Below are positions 38,005 through 48,189 of a stretch of 64,000 nt of DNA, piece by piece. The stretch's first letter is position 1. The number at the start of each line of letters is the position of its first letter. Position numbers and translations under genes: made by a program. The notes under the pieces are model-generated. The model worked only from the letters and a program-made list of their open reading frames with translations, ran no database searches and was not told where the DNA came from. This DNA comes from Apostichopus japonicus. Lineage: Eukaryota; Echinodermata; Holothuroidea; Aspidochirotida; Stichopodidae. The DNA lies in NCBI RefSeq assembly GCF_037975245.1, contig NC_092569.1, forward strand, positions 22,222,168 through 22,286,167, in the 5' to 3' direction.

Positions 38005-39032
38005 TGTAACGCTTTCCGCTTCGGTGGTATGGTGAAGTACCCAGTTGGCAATTGAGGAAGGGGGTTGTAGAAAGAGACTCGAGGACACCGTTGAAAAGAA
38101 GTACACAAACAGTGCATTAAGAGTTTAAAAAGTATAATTAGACAAACAATGTACCTGCCGTACATCTTTCGTAAAGCATAATAAACAAATAATATATACA
38201 GAAAGTAGAACAATAAAACCTAAACACAATAACCAGGGCGTCATACAGGAACTAGCCCTAATATGTAAGCTGCCTAGCAGCGCAGCTAACTATAGGCGCT
38301 GCGTCAAAGACAACGCAGGCACAACGCAGGCTAAACTATAGGTACTGCGTCAAGGGCGACGCAGCGTAAGGACAACGCAGCGCAGCTAACGATGATATTC
38401 GTCAGCCCGCGAACCCTACGCTGCGACGACCTTGCGCAGGCACAAGCAGTTACGCAGCGCAGCTGCAGAATGCATGCAGGCACAAGCAGTTACGCAGCGC
38501 AACTGCTGGGTGCATAACTTGACCCTCTGCACAAGCCAAAAATAATCTAAGTCCCTAAAACAGCATACAAATTCGGCATAGATTCTGCCTAGCAAATTTC
38601 ACTAAATATATCGCAACTTAATGTCTAAAAACGCTCCTTGCACGACATTATAAATACCCCCGTAACTGTGTAGAACCCTATACACGATTTAATTAACCAA
38701 TTATGAAAAAGCCAGTGAGATTGACAAGCGCCATAGCCCAATGACAGCCGGTCAACGGTCTCTACAATACTATACGAATATGAACTAACCCCGCCCCACT
38801 GTCTATGCACCCCTAATAATTAACCGTATACTAAGAACAAAGGAGGCCTTGTCCACCGGACTGTTTACATAAAGCCCCGGCAGCAAGAACCAACTTCCGC
38901 AGCCAGCAATAAACTGATACTCAAGTTACACAAACTAGAGACCTCCTAGCTGAAACATTACGTAAGAAACATTTTATAACGGAAAATAGAAAATACGTAC
39001 ACACGAGAAAATTAGGTTGTTTTCTCGTAACA
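38005..39032 (-). repeat. 3' LTR of the gypsy element
   Basis: 1028 bp, TGTAACGCTTTCC to TTTTCTCGTAACA as written on the plus strand. Contains short direct repeats of GCACAAGCAGTTACGCAGCG and many ACGCAGCGCAGC words (about 38280-38510). Differs from the other LTR in ACTTAATG versus ACTTATTG and CCTATACACG versus CCTACACACG. Confidence 0.97.
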
Positions 39033-39046
39033 CTCTTCCCACCCAA
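39033..39046 (-). promoter_or_regulatory. Polypurine tract for plus-strand DNA priming
   Basis: Read on the minus strand it is GGGTGGGAAGAG directly against the TGTTACGAG start of the 3' LTR, the expected place and composition. Confidence 0.85.
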
Positions 39047-40073
39047 GATACAAATGCGTCCCCGCATTTCTTACCATCTAAAACATGAACTAAATGTGTA
39101 ACCTAAATCAAAATGGAATACCTCGTAAATCGAAACAACGGAATACCTATCAAGTGCATAACCCGCAAAGTAAACGTTCACGTATTCAAGAACAAACTTA
39201 ACATTCAAATGTTACTTAACGAGGTAAACAAACATAAACAAAGTAAAATAGCATGTACATGAATAAAAATGAAAGGTATAAAAGTAAACATAAACAAAGA
39301 ATTTGTAAAATAGTAAAACTTGATTGTTGGAAACAAACTCAATAGAAGAAAAATCAATGATAAAAACTTAAATGTCGCACGGTAATATACATTTCGCAAT
39401 AGTGTCTGACTATGACGCAATCTTGTGCAGAAACTTCTGCTAACCCACTCCGCCACACCTGACAGACAACAAAACAACGATATAGAATAACAGCAACACA
39501 ACAATTTGAGTGTCACCCATGCAACGCTTAAATACAGCAAGATGAAAGATAAAACATTATTTTGATTTAAATACCCCTTCCCGCCAAAGAACCAAATGCG
39601 TCCTCGCATTTAACGGCAAAACAAAGCAAAAATCAAAATTCAAGTTACAATCTACAAAAGCTAATTAGCAATATGAATACAGTACTGACCTGCATACGAT
39701 CCAAACAGAACACATGAATGGAAAATATTCATAAACAAGTAATAAAATCGTCCATGTTAAAGTATAAAAACAATAAATCTTTGAGTGTCCAACTGTCCAT
39801 GAACAACTAGGAAACATTCAACTTCGTGAAAAGGAAATGCCGTAGCAGAGCGTCCACAGTAAAACACGTAAAATATAAGTTACCGCGGTCCACAGACAAT
39901 CAAACTAGGTGGTTACTAATTAAAACAGAAACGAGCAGAAGTGGTTTGTGTGGTATTGGTATCGCTGAAATTTCGAAAGTAATGTAAGATAAAACCGCGA
40001 TTTTCAGGCAGAGAAAGTGTTTGCGTAGTCTTGTTGCTTTATCCGCTTCACCTCTCAAAGTGTGAGTTACATT
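39047..40073 (-). other. Gypsy 3' untranslated region
   Basis: About 1 kb between the zinc-finger ORF stop and the polypurine tract. The frame at 39205-39609 is low-complexity and hydrophobic with no family signature. No env-like protein is seen. Confidence 0.6.
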
Positions 40074-40688
40074 TTAAGCTTTGTGTTCAAATTTGTCGAC
40101 CGTTACGTAAATTTGTCCGTTCGGCAAGACTACAGTGGAGATTCGCTCGCTCAAGTTATTATTTCGCAGGCTGAGGTTTTCTTCGGCGATGTTTAGGTCG
40201 GCTGCTTCTTTAGCTCGTTTAATAACACGCAGTGCGGTTTCCTCACCATCGACTGTCGAAGGCCGCTTCGCAGGTGACACCTGTGGGGTGGGGGAAACAT
40301 CCCTCTGTTGTGGGTCGTCCGTTCGTGGCAGTCCATGTTCCGAATGCGGTGTCCCAAGTAGTTCGGACAACTTCGGCCACCCTGGTCCGTCAGTTCTCCG
40401 CTGGGGCCTCGGTGGGGATTTGAGGTGGGGAACGGTAGAAGTCGCTTCACCGGCACTAGTGGAAGGCCCTGCCAATGCATTTGTAGTTGAATGGCGGTTA
40501 CTCGCATGGCGAGTTACGTCCGCTTTCCTCTCCGACGAGTAGTCGCATACGTCACACTTAAACATTTTCTTCACATCCCCGTGCTTCTCACTATAGTGTC
40601 TCTTCAGTTCGGTAAGAGAGGGGTAGCGCCTCTTACACACCATACTTGTATTCAGCGTCGTACAGGGAAGACATCGTAAAAAAAACAA
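40074..40688 (-). CDS. C2H2 zinc-finger accessory ORF of the gypsy element
   Basis: 204 codons as drawn, in the slot after pol where env sits in some gypsy elements. Two C2H2 fingers: an N-terminal one ending CKRRYPSLTELKRHYSEKH and a complete FKCDVCDYSSERKADVTRHA finger ending NRH. Then a Pro/Ser-rich linker and a charged, possibly coiled-coil C-terminus (RVIKRAKEAADLNIAEENLS and on). No signal peptide or membrane segment, so it is not an envelope glycoprotein. The first finger lacks its first Cys as drawn. If a spliced upstream exon ended in TG and joined at the AG before TATGGTGTGT, it would read C-M-V-C and complete the finger; this is inference. Role unknown: nucleic-acid binding or host-gene capture. 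Confidence 0.75.
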   Translation of the reverse strand: MFFLRCLPCTTLNTSMVCKRRYPSLTELKRHYSEKHGDVKKMFKCDVCDYSSERKADVTRHASNRHSTTNALAGPSTSAGEATSTVPHLKSPPRPQRRTDGPGWPKLSELLGTPHSEHGLPRTDDPQQRDVSPTPQVSPAKRPSTVDGEETALRVIKRAKEAADLNIAEENLSLRNNNLSERISTVVLPNGQIYVTVDKFEHKA

Positions 40689-40908
40689 TTAAACACAGTG
40701 TCAGCAAATGGTCTTGCAGTGTTGATAGCTCCGGAGGTGTTGATATGAGTGAAATTTATAAACAACGGCCTTCGATGGTTGGGCGCTACGTGGGTATCTT
40801 CCCCAGCGGGATATCGTCCGGTGGTTAGGACTTCCCTCTTTTGTTTATGTTTTCCCGGGGGATAACTTTTGGACAAGAGGTGGTAGAGGTGATAGTTTCG
40901 TCTCTGTT

Positions 40909-43900
40909 TTAGTGCTTTCGCAGTTCCTCTATAGTGGGTACAACCAGGGGCGTTAAAGACTGACTTTTCAGTGGTTTGAGTAACCACAATGGCGGATCGT
41001 CTCCTACATACGGTTTTAGGCGGTTATGGTGTACAACGGTTGGTTTCTTCTTAGGTCCCATCTGTACTCGATATACAACATCCGTTAGTTTCTTGATCAC
41101 CCGTCCCGGACCGTCCCATCGTTTCTGTAACTTGGGAGACACACCTTTTTTCCTCTTGGTGTTCAGGAGCCAAATTATGTCTCCTGCTTTGTATGTATGG
41201 GTATGTACGGCCTTGTCATGGAACTTTTTCTGCTTCTCACTAGAGAGTTTCAACCGTTTTCTCGCAAGTTCATGCACTTCGTACAGAGTTCCCTCTAGTT
41301 CTGTTACAAATTTCGGAATGGCTGTAGAAGTGGTTCCGACGTCGTCCGGTGGTGGGGGGACTGTGGTGCTGAGTGGGAGTCCCAGTTTGCGCCCAAGCAT
41401 CAGTTCAGCCGGGGAGAACCCAGTGCTTTCATGTTCTGCCGAACGGTAGGCCATTAGCACGTAGGGAATCCAAGAATCCCAATCAAGTTGGTCTTTGGCG
41501 ACAACAGCCGATAACATCTCTGCTAACGTTCGATTAAACCTTTCAACCATCCCATCAGATTGAGGATGGAATGGTGTCGTTCTTGTTTTGTTGATGTCGA
41601 GCAACCGACACATGTGTTGAAATAGCTCCGACTCGAATTGCCTGCCCTGGTCGGTGTGTAATTCATCAGGCACTCCGTACCTACAGATAAACTGTTCTAC
41701 TAACAGTCGGGCAACCGTTTCGGCCTCCATATCAGCCATCGGATACGCCTCTGTCCATTTAGTAAAATAGTCGGCAATCACGAGAACGTAGCGGTTTCCA
41801 CGAGTCGACTTCGGCAGCGGTCCCATGATGTCCATAGCACATCGTTGCATTGTGTGACCTGATCCGTACTGTTTAAGTTCTGCGTTAAATTTCTTGCTCG
41901 GTCCCTTCCTCGATGCACACTGATCACAACCCCTACACCAGTTCTCTACACTTCGCCGGTAACCACTCCAGTAGAACTTATCTCTTATTCGGCCCAGCGT
42001 TTTCTTCGCCATCAGGTGACCCGAAAGCCTGTGGTTGTGCGCCTGCGTCAATATTTCCTGCTGCAATTTCTTCGGTACAATCAGCTGCAGCAGTACAGAG
42101 TTACCAGAGTCGGATTCAAGCTCCCGATAAAGCACGCCCTCTTTACGTTTCAGTCTGTCCCATTGGCCCCAATAGTTTTTAAGTGCAGGACTGCCAGGTG
42201 ATACCTGCGCCCAGTTAGGCCTCGAGTCCTGTACGTCCTTCCATAGTAGGATCGGTCCGATGTCATTGTCGTTCAATTGCATCTCTCTTAATTCAGCTTG
42301 AGTGTGTTTGTGGTACCAGGGCGACACTTCGTTCTGATTGACCACCTCCGACTGTGAACCAGTAGCATCTGAGTCTGAGAGTGTTGCGGGCGCATTAGTG
42401 ATTGCAAAGATATTTCCCGTCTCTGTTTTTGCTACTTCTTCCTTTCCCTCGGAGTTGGTGCAAAACCGACAATCAGTACAAGGCCTCCTGGACATTGCGT
42501 CGGCGTTACCATGTAGTCTACCCGGGCGGTGCTGAATTTCATAATGATATATGGAAAGGGTTTCCAGCCATCTCGCAAGTTGACCTTCTGGGTTTTTAAA
42601 GTTTGTCAGCCAACGAAGAGCCCCATGATCAGTACGGATAAGAAACTTCGCACCATATAGATAATGGTGAAAATGTTTCACCGACGCCACTATCGCCAAA
42701 AGTTCCTTTCTTGTGACGCAGTAATTCCTTTCTGCTTTCGACATTGCCTTACTAAAATAAGCTATTACACAATCTTGTGTGTTTCCTTCCTTGCGCTGGG
42801 AGAGGACTGATCCGTAGGCTAGGTTGCTGGCGTCGGTGTCCAAAATGAAAGTCCCTTTTTCTTCTGGGTAGGCTAGTATGGGACTGGTGGTCAAAGCATG
42901 TTTTAGCTTCTTAAAAGCTAGATCGCATTCATCGCACCAGACAAACTTTGTTTCCTTCTCTGTCAATCGGAACAAAGGCGCACACACTCTGGAAAATCCC
43001 TGAATGAACCGTCGGTAGTACGAGCAAAGTCCGACAAAGCTACGAACTTCCGTCACAGAACAAGGTGTCGGCCAGTCGACAACAGCTGTAATTTTCTCAG
43101 GATTCGGCGCAATACCTTTACTGGAGACAATGTGCCCTAGGTAACTGACTTCTCGCTGAAACAAGCAACACTTCGATGGGTTCAGCTTCAACTTAGCTTC
43201 CCGAAGCCGTTGGAAAACTTCAGTAAGTCTGCTCAAAGCCTGATCAAACGACGTTCCGTAGACGATCACATCGTCAAGATAGAGTAAACAGGTCTGCCAC
43301 TGAAGTCCTCTTAGAACCCTCTCCATTAACCGTTCGAAAGTTGCGGGGGCATTGCACAGACCGAAAGGAAGAACCTTGAATTGAAACAAACCCCTGTTAG
43401 TTACAAACGCCGTCTTAGGACGATCCTGTTCGGCTACTTCGACCTGCCAATACCCGCTTGCTAGGTCCAGAGTAGAGAACCACTTCGAACCCGCCAGCGT
43501 GTCGAGGGAATCATCGATCCGGGGGAGGGGGTAAGAGTCCTTCTCCGTCACATTGTTCAGTTTCCTGTAATCTATACAATATCGAAGCGAACCGTCTTTC
43601 TTCTTCACAAGCACCACCGGGGAGGACCATGCACTATTTGAGGGTTCGATGACTCCCTGTCTTAGCATTTTGTCGAGTTCTTTGTCGGCTTCCGCCTTCT
43701 TATGAATAGTTAGCCGTCTAGGCGCCTGGCGGATGGGTTTCGCAGTACCAGTATCGATCTCGTGTTTAACCAAGTCTGTACGACCAAGGTCTTCTTTCGA
43801 TCGAGCGAAAACATTTGCGTTATCCGCAAGAAGCTGCCTTACCCTATCCGCCTCTTCCTTCGAAAGGTCGACGCAACTCTTTTCGGCCAGAATTTCGAGG

Positions 43901-44757
43901 TGTTCCCCCAACGCAATTATCCCTTTAGCACCTGACCTCTCCCCTTTAGTCACCGTCCGGCATTTCGCCCGCTCAGAAGCGATACTGTCGACTAGTTCGA
44001 CGGGCTGGCATTGCCCGACAGAAGTTCCTTCATAAAGGGTAACTGGTCGGTCTGTCACATTCATCAGTCTTAAAGGAATCACTCCCTTAGACGGGTCCAC
44101 GAGTGCCCTAGCCACCATCAACTGTCGACGTCTCAAGAAGCTTTCGCTGCACTCCACAATTGCACATGCCGACATCTCCATCTGCGCAGACGTTCTCGCC
44201 ATGACAACTTTCTCGCTGCTAGCAGGAACAACTACAGTGTTAGCAACAACAACCCGAGTTCCAACAGATTTATCCACATCTGTACCCAGTTGCTCCAGTT
44301 GCCTCTTCCCTATTGTTAACTTTCCTGCTCCAGCGTCAATTGTGCAGTTATACAACTTCAAAAAGTCATAGCCCAGAAGCGCATCAGCATCGATATCGGC
44401 CACCAAAACTTCGTGCTCCACTTCAAGTTCACCCACTTTCAGAAGGAGATTTCCTCTTCCAAGAAATGTCAGCGGCCTACCGTCAGCAGCAGCCAAATCT
44501 AAAGGAACTTCATCCAGTCGCAAAGCTTTCCCCGTGGTCAGCCTCCTAAACACTCCCGTCTGTATTACAGTAACTTCAGCACCAGTGTCTACCAGGAAAT
44601 TCACCCTAACACCTTCCAGCTTCCCAGTTACATACAAACTGTTGGATCCAACTGACCACAATCGCTTCCGCGAAAGTGCTAACTCTATGGGCTCATTTTG
44701 GAAACAAGTTGACCTTCGCCCCGCAAGGTCAACTCCTAGCAGTTTTCCTTCTGAAGT
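40909..44757 (-). CDS. pol: Gypsy Pol polyprotein (protease, RT, RNase H, integrase)
   Basis: The open frame runs from just after a TGA at 44758-44760 to the stop at 40909, overlapping the gag end by 22 nt in the -1 frame, so Pol is probably made by -1 frameshifting near AAGGAAAACTGC. There is no ATG at the start. Domains in order: aspartic protease (FLVDTGAEVTVIQ, LLGYDFL), reverse transcriptase (YCIDYRKLN, LDLASGYWQVEV, LYLDDVIVYG), RNase H (ILDTDASNLAYGSVLSQ), integrase with H-H-C-C zinc region (HNHRLSGHL, CRGCDQC), catalytic core (AMDIMGPLP, HTDQGRQFES, PFHPQSDGMVERFNRTL) and a C-terminal GPY/F-like module. About 1,280 codons, intact, typical family length. No chromodomain seen. Confidence 0.96.
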   Translation of the reverse strand, partial: TSEGKLLGVDLAGRRSTCFQNEPIELALSRKRLWSVGSNSLYVTGKLEGVRVNFLVDTGAEVTVIQTGVFRRLTTGKALRLDEVPLDLAAADGRPLTFLGRGNLLLKVGELEVEHEVLVADIDADALLGYDFLKLYNCTIDAGAGKLTIGKRQLEQLGTDVDKSVGTRVVVANTVVVPASSEKVVMARTSAQMEMSACAIVECSESFLRRRQLMVARALVDPSKGVIPLRLMNVTDRPVTLYEGTSVGQCQPVELVDSIASERAKCRTVTKGERSGAKGIIALGEHLEILAEKSCVDLSKEEADRVRQLLADNANVFARSKEDLGRTDLVKHEIDTGTAKPIRQAPRRLTIHKKAEADKELDKMLRQGVIEPSNSAWSSPVVLVKKKDGSLRYCIDYRKLNNVTEKDSYPLPRIDDSLDTLAGSKWFSTLDLASGYWQVEVAEQDRPKTAFVTNRGLFQFKVLPFGLCNAPATFERLMERVLRGLQWQTCLLYLDDVIVYGTSFDQALSRLTEVFQRLREAKLKLNPSKCCLFQREVSYLGHIVSSKGIAPNPEKITAVVDWPTPCSVTEVRSFVGLCSYYRRFIQGFSRVCAPLFRLTEKETKFVWCDECDLAFKKLKHALTTSPILAYPEEKGTFILDTDASNLAYGSVLSQRKEGNTQDCVIAYFSKAMSKAERNYCVTRKELLAIVASVKHFHHYLYGAKFLIRTDHGALRWLTNFKNPEGQLARWLETLSIYHYEIQHRPGRLHGNADAMSRRPCTDCRFCTNSEGKEEVAKTETGNIFAITNAPATLSDSDATGSQSEVVNQNEVSPWYHKHTQAELREMQLNDNDIGPILLWKDVQDSRPNWAQVSPGSPALKNYWGQWDRLKRKEGVLYRELESDSGNSVLLQLIVPKKLQQEILTQAHNHRLSGHLMAKKTLGRIRDKFYWSGYRRSVENWCRGCDQCASRKGPSKKFNAELKQYGSGHTMQRCAMDIMGPLPKSTRGNRYVLVIADYFTKWTEAYPMADMEAETVARLLVEQFICRYGVPDELHTDQGRQFESELFQHMCRLLDINKTRTTPFHPQSDGMVERFNRTLAEMLSAVVAKDQLDWDSWIPYVLMAYRSAEHESTGFSPAELMLGRKLGLPLSTTVPPPPDDVGTTSTAIPKFVTELEGTLYEVHELARKRLKLSSEKQKKFHDKAVHTHTYKAGDIIWLLNTKRKKGVSPKLQKRWDGPGRVIKKLTDVVYRVQMGPKKKPTVVHHNRLKPYVGDDPPLWLLKPLKSQSLTPLVVPTIEELRKH

Positions 44758-46400
44758 TCAGTTCCCTTCGATGCTTCTTCTTTTCTAGAGTTCGTGCAAT
44801 CTCTGCTAACGTGGCCCACTTCCCCACAGTTCCAACACGTTATGGTCTTATTCTTCCTTTTTCCCTCATATAAGTTATTCCTTGTGTCTTTCCGCAGTAA
44901 TTTCGTGAGGTTTTCCGTCAACTCGGCGAAACCCTTCGACACAGCATTGCTTAGGACTTCACTCATCCCCTTGAGACTTTCGTCCTCTTTCACACTTCCC
45001 GTTCTTTCGCCTACCGCCCTCACTCTCTTCATGTTCCCTCTCTTCTGTTCCGACAACGCAAAAGCCTCGAGCTCAACAGCGATGCTAACCGCCTCGTTAA
45101 AGGTTTTCGGGCGCGCCTGGTAAATTTTCCACCTGAAGTCACTATCGCCTACAGCGTCAATGAAGAATTCTCTTGCAAGAGTTTCCTTCATCTCAACTGA
45201 TGCGTGAGGGTACGCTCTAGATAGGAGGCGCTGAGTGTCGTGCGCAAGCTCAGATACCGTCTCACCGGGTTGCCTACTCCTATTCCTTAGGAGTGTCCGG
45301 AACAGCTCTGTCTGGTTCGCCTGACCAAATCTCTGTTCAAGGGCCCCAACAACACAATGAAATACACGACGTTTTGCGCTCTCGAGGTCACATAACACCG
45401 CCTGAGCCGGCCCTCGTAGGCTTGCCGCTAATTGTAGCGCCTTCGTTTGCTCAGCCCAACCATTCAGTTCTGATATCAGTTCAAACTGTACCACGTAGTC
45501 TTCCCACGGGGTAGAACCGTCGTATGTGGGGGCCGTTACTCTGTTCACTTGAGGCCTATATTCGGGAAATGGTGGCGCATAGGTCACCACTTTATCTGGG
45601 GGCTTCTCTGCAAATTTAGTCTCTAGAGGAACCTTGTTACCCGTCGTACTACCAGGTGGATACCCAACGTATCCAGGTCTACCAGGCACTCCCTCACCAG
45701 GGTGGCATGACAACCCCCATCTCTCCAGCCCGTTACGTAACATCCCTCCCCCTGTCCCGCTAGGACTATTGTTACCCCTGGTACTACACCAGTGACCCTC
45801 CTGCCTGTGAGATCTCCCCTTCACGCCCTCCTCCGGCCATCCCGAAGGTCGGTTCATCATTTCATTCCTTTCATGTACATCTGCCCAGTCCCATACTGGG
45901 GTTTGTAAGCCCACACCTGGATTAAAGCCAACAGTGTCCCTGACCCTCTCAGGACCCTTAAATGGATTCCCAGAAACCCGCCGGTTGTAAGTGTCATCCA
46001 TCTGCCTGTACCCAGGAGCACCGAACCCGAGATCACCTTCCCGTCTCTCGTCCCAGTCTCCACGTCCAGATGGCTCCAGCCTCAGTTCCTGTTCAGCCCT
46101 CGGGGGATCCCCAGTCTGCATAGTAAAGGTGTTCCTCGCCTCCAAGTTAGAGGAAACACCATATCCCTCACTTGTCCTCGTCTCTGACGCCCCTCGATCT
46201 GCAAGGTCCGGTCTGCCATCAGTACCCCCAGCAGCATCCAGTCTGCGCCCCTCCTGTCTGTGACCGCCCTCCGAGAATCTCCGTTGTCCCTCGTCCAGTA
46301 GCTGGATTAGATCCCCGACACCAGATGATCTCTCAGGGAGAGTCCACGCCACCTGATCACTGCAGACTGAACTGCCATCAAAAGGGTTGGTACCAGACAT
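44736..46400 (-). CDS. gag: Gypsy Gag protein with CCHC zinc knuckle
   Basis: 554 codons from ATG at 46400, 39 nt past the primer-binding site. The N-terminal ~250 residues are Gly/Arg/Pro-rich and likely disordered. The middle holds a retrotransposon capsid-type region (NRVTAPTYDGSTPWEDYVVQ, then LRGPAQAVLCDLE and RQPGETVSELAHDTQRLL). Near the C-terminus there is one CCHC knuckle, CWNCGEVGHVSRDC, which binds RNA in this family. The frame is open throughout. Confidence 0.94.
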   Translation of the reverse strand: MSGTNPFDGSSVCSDQVAWTLPERSSGVGDLIQLLDEGQRRFSEGGHRQEGRRLDAAGGTDGRPDLADRGASETRTSEGYGVSSNLEARNTFTMQTGDPPRAEQELRLEPSGRGDWDERREGDLGFGAPGYRQMDDTYNRRVSGNPFKGPERVRDTVGFNPGVGLQTPVWDWADVHERNEMMNRPSGWPEEGVKGRSHRQEGHWCSTRGNNSPSGTGGGMLRNGLERWGLSCHPGEGVPGRPGYVGYPPGSTTGNKVPLETKFAEKPPDKVVTYAPPFPEYRPQVNRVTAPTYDGSTPWEDYVVQFELISELNGWAEQTKALQLAASLRGPAQAVLCDLESAKRRVFHCVVGALEQRFGQANQTELFRTLLRNRSRQPGETVSELAHDTQRLLSRAYPHASVEMKETLAREFFIDAVGDSDFRWKIYQARPKTFNEAVSIAVELEAFALSEQKRGNMKRVRAVGERTGSVKEDESLKGMSEVLSNAVSKGFAELTENLTKLLRKDTRNNLYEGKRKNKTITCWNCGEVGHVSRDCTNSRKEEASKGTELQKENC

Positions 46401-46436
46401 CGTTGTCTACTCACCATACGACCGGAAAGGCACCAA

Positions 46437-46457
46437 GTCATCCCATCGCTGCCACCA
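46437..46457 (-). promoter_or_regulatory. Primer-binding site, tRNA-Leu type
   Basis: On the minus strand TGGTGGCAGCGATGGGAT begins one base after the 5' LTR. This is complementary to the 3' end of animal tRNA-Leu ending CCCACCGCTGCCACCA, with one mismatch; the tRNA end is recalled from general knowledge. Confidence 0.75.
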
Positions 46458-46458
46458 A

Positions 46459-47486
46459 TGTAACGCTTTCCGCTTCGGTGGTATGGTGAAGTACCCAGTT
46501 GGCAATTGAGGAAGGGGGTTGTAGAAAGAGACTCGAGGACACCGTTGAAAAGAAGTACACAAACAGTGCATTAAGAGTTTAAAAAGTATAATTAGACAAA
46601 CAATGTACCTGCCGTACATCTTTCGTAAAGCATAATAAACAAATAATATATACAGAAAGTAGAACAATAAAACCTAAACACAATAACCAGGGCGTCATAC
46701 AGGAACTAGCCCTAATATGTAAGCTGCCTAGCAGCGCAGCTAACTATAGGCGCTGCGTCAAAGACAACGCAGGCACAACGCAGGCTAAACTATAGGTACT
46801 GCGTCAAGGGCGACGCAGCGTAAGGACAACGCAGCGCAGCTAACGATGATATTCGTCAGCCCGCGAACCCTACGCTGCGACGACCTTGCGCAGGCACAAG
46901 CAGTTACGCAGCGCAGCTGCAGAATGCATGCAGGCACAAGCAGTTACGCAGCGCAACTGCTGGGTGCATAACTTGACCCTCTGCACAAGCCAAAAATAAT
47001 CTAAGTCCCTAAAACAGCATACAAATTCGGCATAGATTCTGCCTAGCAAATTTCACTAAATATATCGCAACTTATTGTCTAAAAACGCTCCTTGCACGAC
47101 ATTATAAATACCCCCGTAACTGTGTAGAACCCTACACACGATTTAATTAACCAATTATGAAAAAGCCAGTGAGATTGACAAGCGCCATAGCCCAATGACA
47201 GCCGGTCAACGGTCTCTACAATACTATACGAATATGAACTAACCCCGCCCCACTGTCTATGCACCCCTAATAATTAACCGTATACTAAGAACAAAGGAGG
47301 CCTTGTCCACCGGACTGTTTACATAAAGCCCCGGCAGCAAGAACCAACTTCCGCAGCCAGCAATAAACTGATACTCAAGTTACACAAACTAGAGACCTCC
47401 TAGCTGAAACATTACGTAAGAAACATTTTATAACGGAAAATAGAAAATACGTACACACGAGAAAATTAGGTTGTTTTCTCGTAACA
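46459..47486 (-). repeat. 5' LTR of the gypsy element
   Basis: 1028 bp, same ends as the 3' LTR and two substitutions from it by eye. On the minus strand it would supply the promoter and start of the genomic RNA; no unambiguous TATA box was chosen. Confidence 0.97.
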
Positions 47487-48189
47487 ATATTGATAAATGC
47501 AAGGTAATGCACATTGGTAGTAGTAACATATAGTTTACTTACAATCTTAATGGTGTTGAGTTACAGGAGGTCTCTTTTGAAAGAGACCTAGGTATCTACA
47601 TTGACTCATCTCTGCAACCCTCTAAACATTGTCTTGAAGCTGCTAAAAGAGGTAATAGGGTTTTAGGTATGATCAAGAGGAACTTCAGTTTTCTGAAAGA
47701 GGGCATCGTATAGTTAGGCTTTATAAGCAGTTGGTTAGGCCTCATTTGGAGTATGCTGTGCAGGCTTGGAACCCTTATTTTGCTAAGGATAAGGAAGTAC
47801 TTGAAAAGGTCCAGAGGAGGGCTACTAGGATGATTAGTTCCTTGAAGAGTGTTCCTTATGATAGGCGGTTACAACTGTTGAATCTCACCACACTGGAGCT
47901 TAGGAGGTTACGTGGGGACTTGATCCAGGTTTTCAAGATTGCATGTATGGTTTCGACAATTTATCCTTTGCCGACTTTTTCATGTTTGCTAACAGGAGTT
48001 GTACCAGAGGTCATTGTCTAAAACTCCAAAAGTCACATAGTAGGATTAATATTCGGCATAACTTTCTTTCTAATAGGGTCGCTACCATGGAAAAGTTTCT
48101 TGAGATAACGTAATCGCGCCTTGTTCGTAAATTGATATCTTTTTACCAATTAGTCTGCAACGCCTGCCACATATTTATTCTTGTATGAG

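Larger units (their letters stand above)
38005..47486 (-). mobile_element. Full-length 9.48-kb Ty3/gypsy LTR retrotransposon
   Basis: Complete structure on the minus strand: 5' LTR 46459-47486, primer-binding site, gag, pol (protease, RT, RNase H, integrase), an extra zinc-finger ORF, polypurine tract, 3' LTR 38005-39032. LTR ends are TG...CA and the element is flanked by ATAT (38001-38004 and 47487-47490), a 4-bp target duplication. Both LTRs are 1028 bp and show only two differences by eye. Gag and pol frames are open. These are signs of a very recent and possibly still active insertion. Confidence 0.95.
37133..48120 (+). pseudogene. CR1-like reverse transcriptase, split by the gypsy element
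   Basis: RT motifs: SKASGPDAIHPYLL, ITPIFKKGDKS, NYRPVSLTSVVCK, FLDFQKAFDKVPHQ, a frameshift before the PQGS region near 37797, and FADDTKLY near 37887. Coding stops at 38004 in a sequence reading LFNI and resumes at 47487 with DKCKVMHIG. The thumb and C-terminal parts continue to about 48120 with a frameshift near 47700. Confidence 0.82.
34428..48189 (+). mobile_element. CR1-like non-LTR retrotransposon, broken and multiply interrupted
   Basis: Plus-strand pieces in order: endonuclease (34560-34720 KIVFTNARSIRKN, DVFGITESWL; 35886-36212 GVVYRSPNSG, VIMGDFNFPDINW), linker (36407-36658), reverse transcriptase (37166-37990: [38 protein letters not shown]), and after the gypsy insertion the RT end and C-terminal domain (47487-48120: DKCKVMHIG, VRPHLEYAVQAWNPY, VQRRATRMI). 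Frameshifts and stops make it inactive. Removing the insertions at 34723-35778, 36882-37132 and 38005-47486 rejoins the coding order. A solo LTR at 48190 cuts its 3' end. Confidence 0.88.

Noticed and set aside
39205-39609. Hydrophobic 134-codon frame as an env protein of the gypsy element
   Set aside because: Low-complexity and rich in Phe/Leu/Ser from AT-rich DNA; no signal peptide, cleavage site or family motif.
40135-42600. Plus-strand open frames of up to 157 codons across the gypsy element
   Set aside because: Antisense shadows of the gypsy zinc-finger ORF and pol, which have full domain support on the minus strand.
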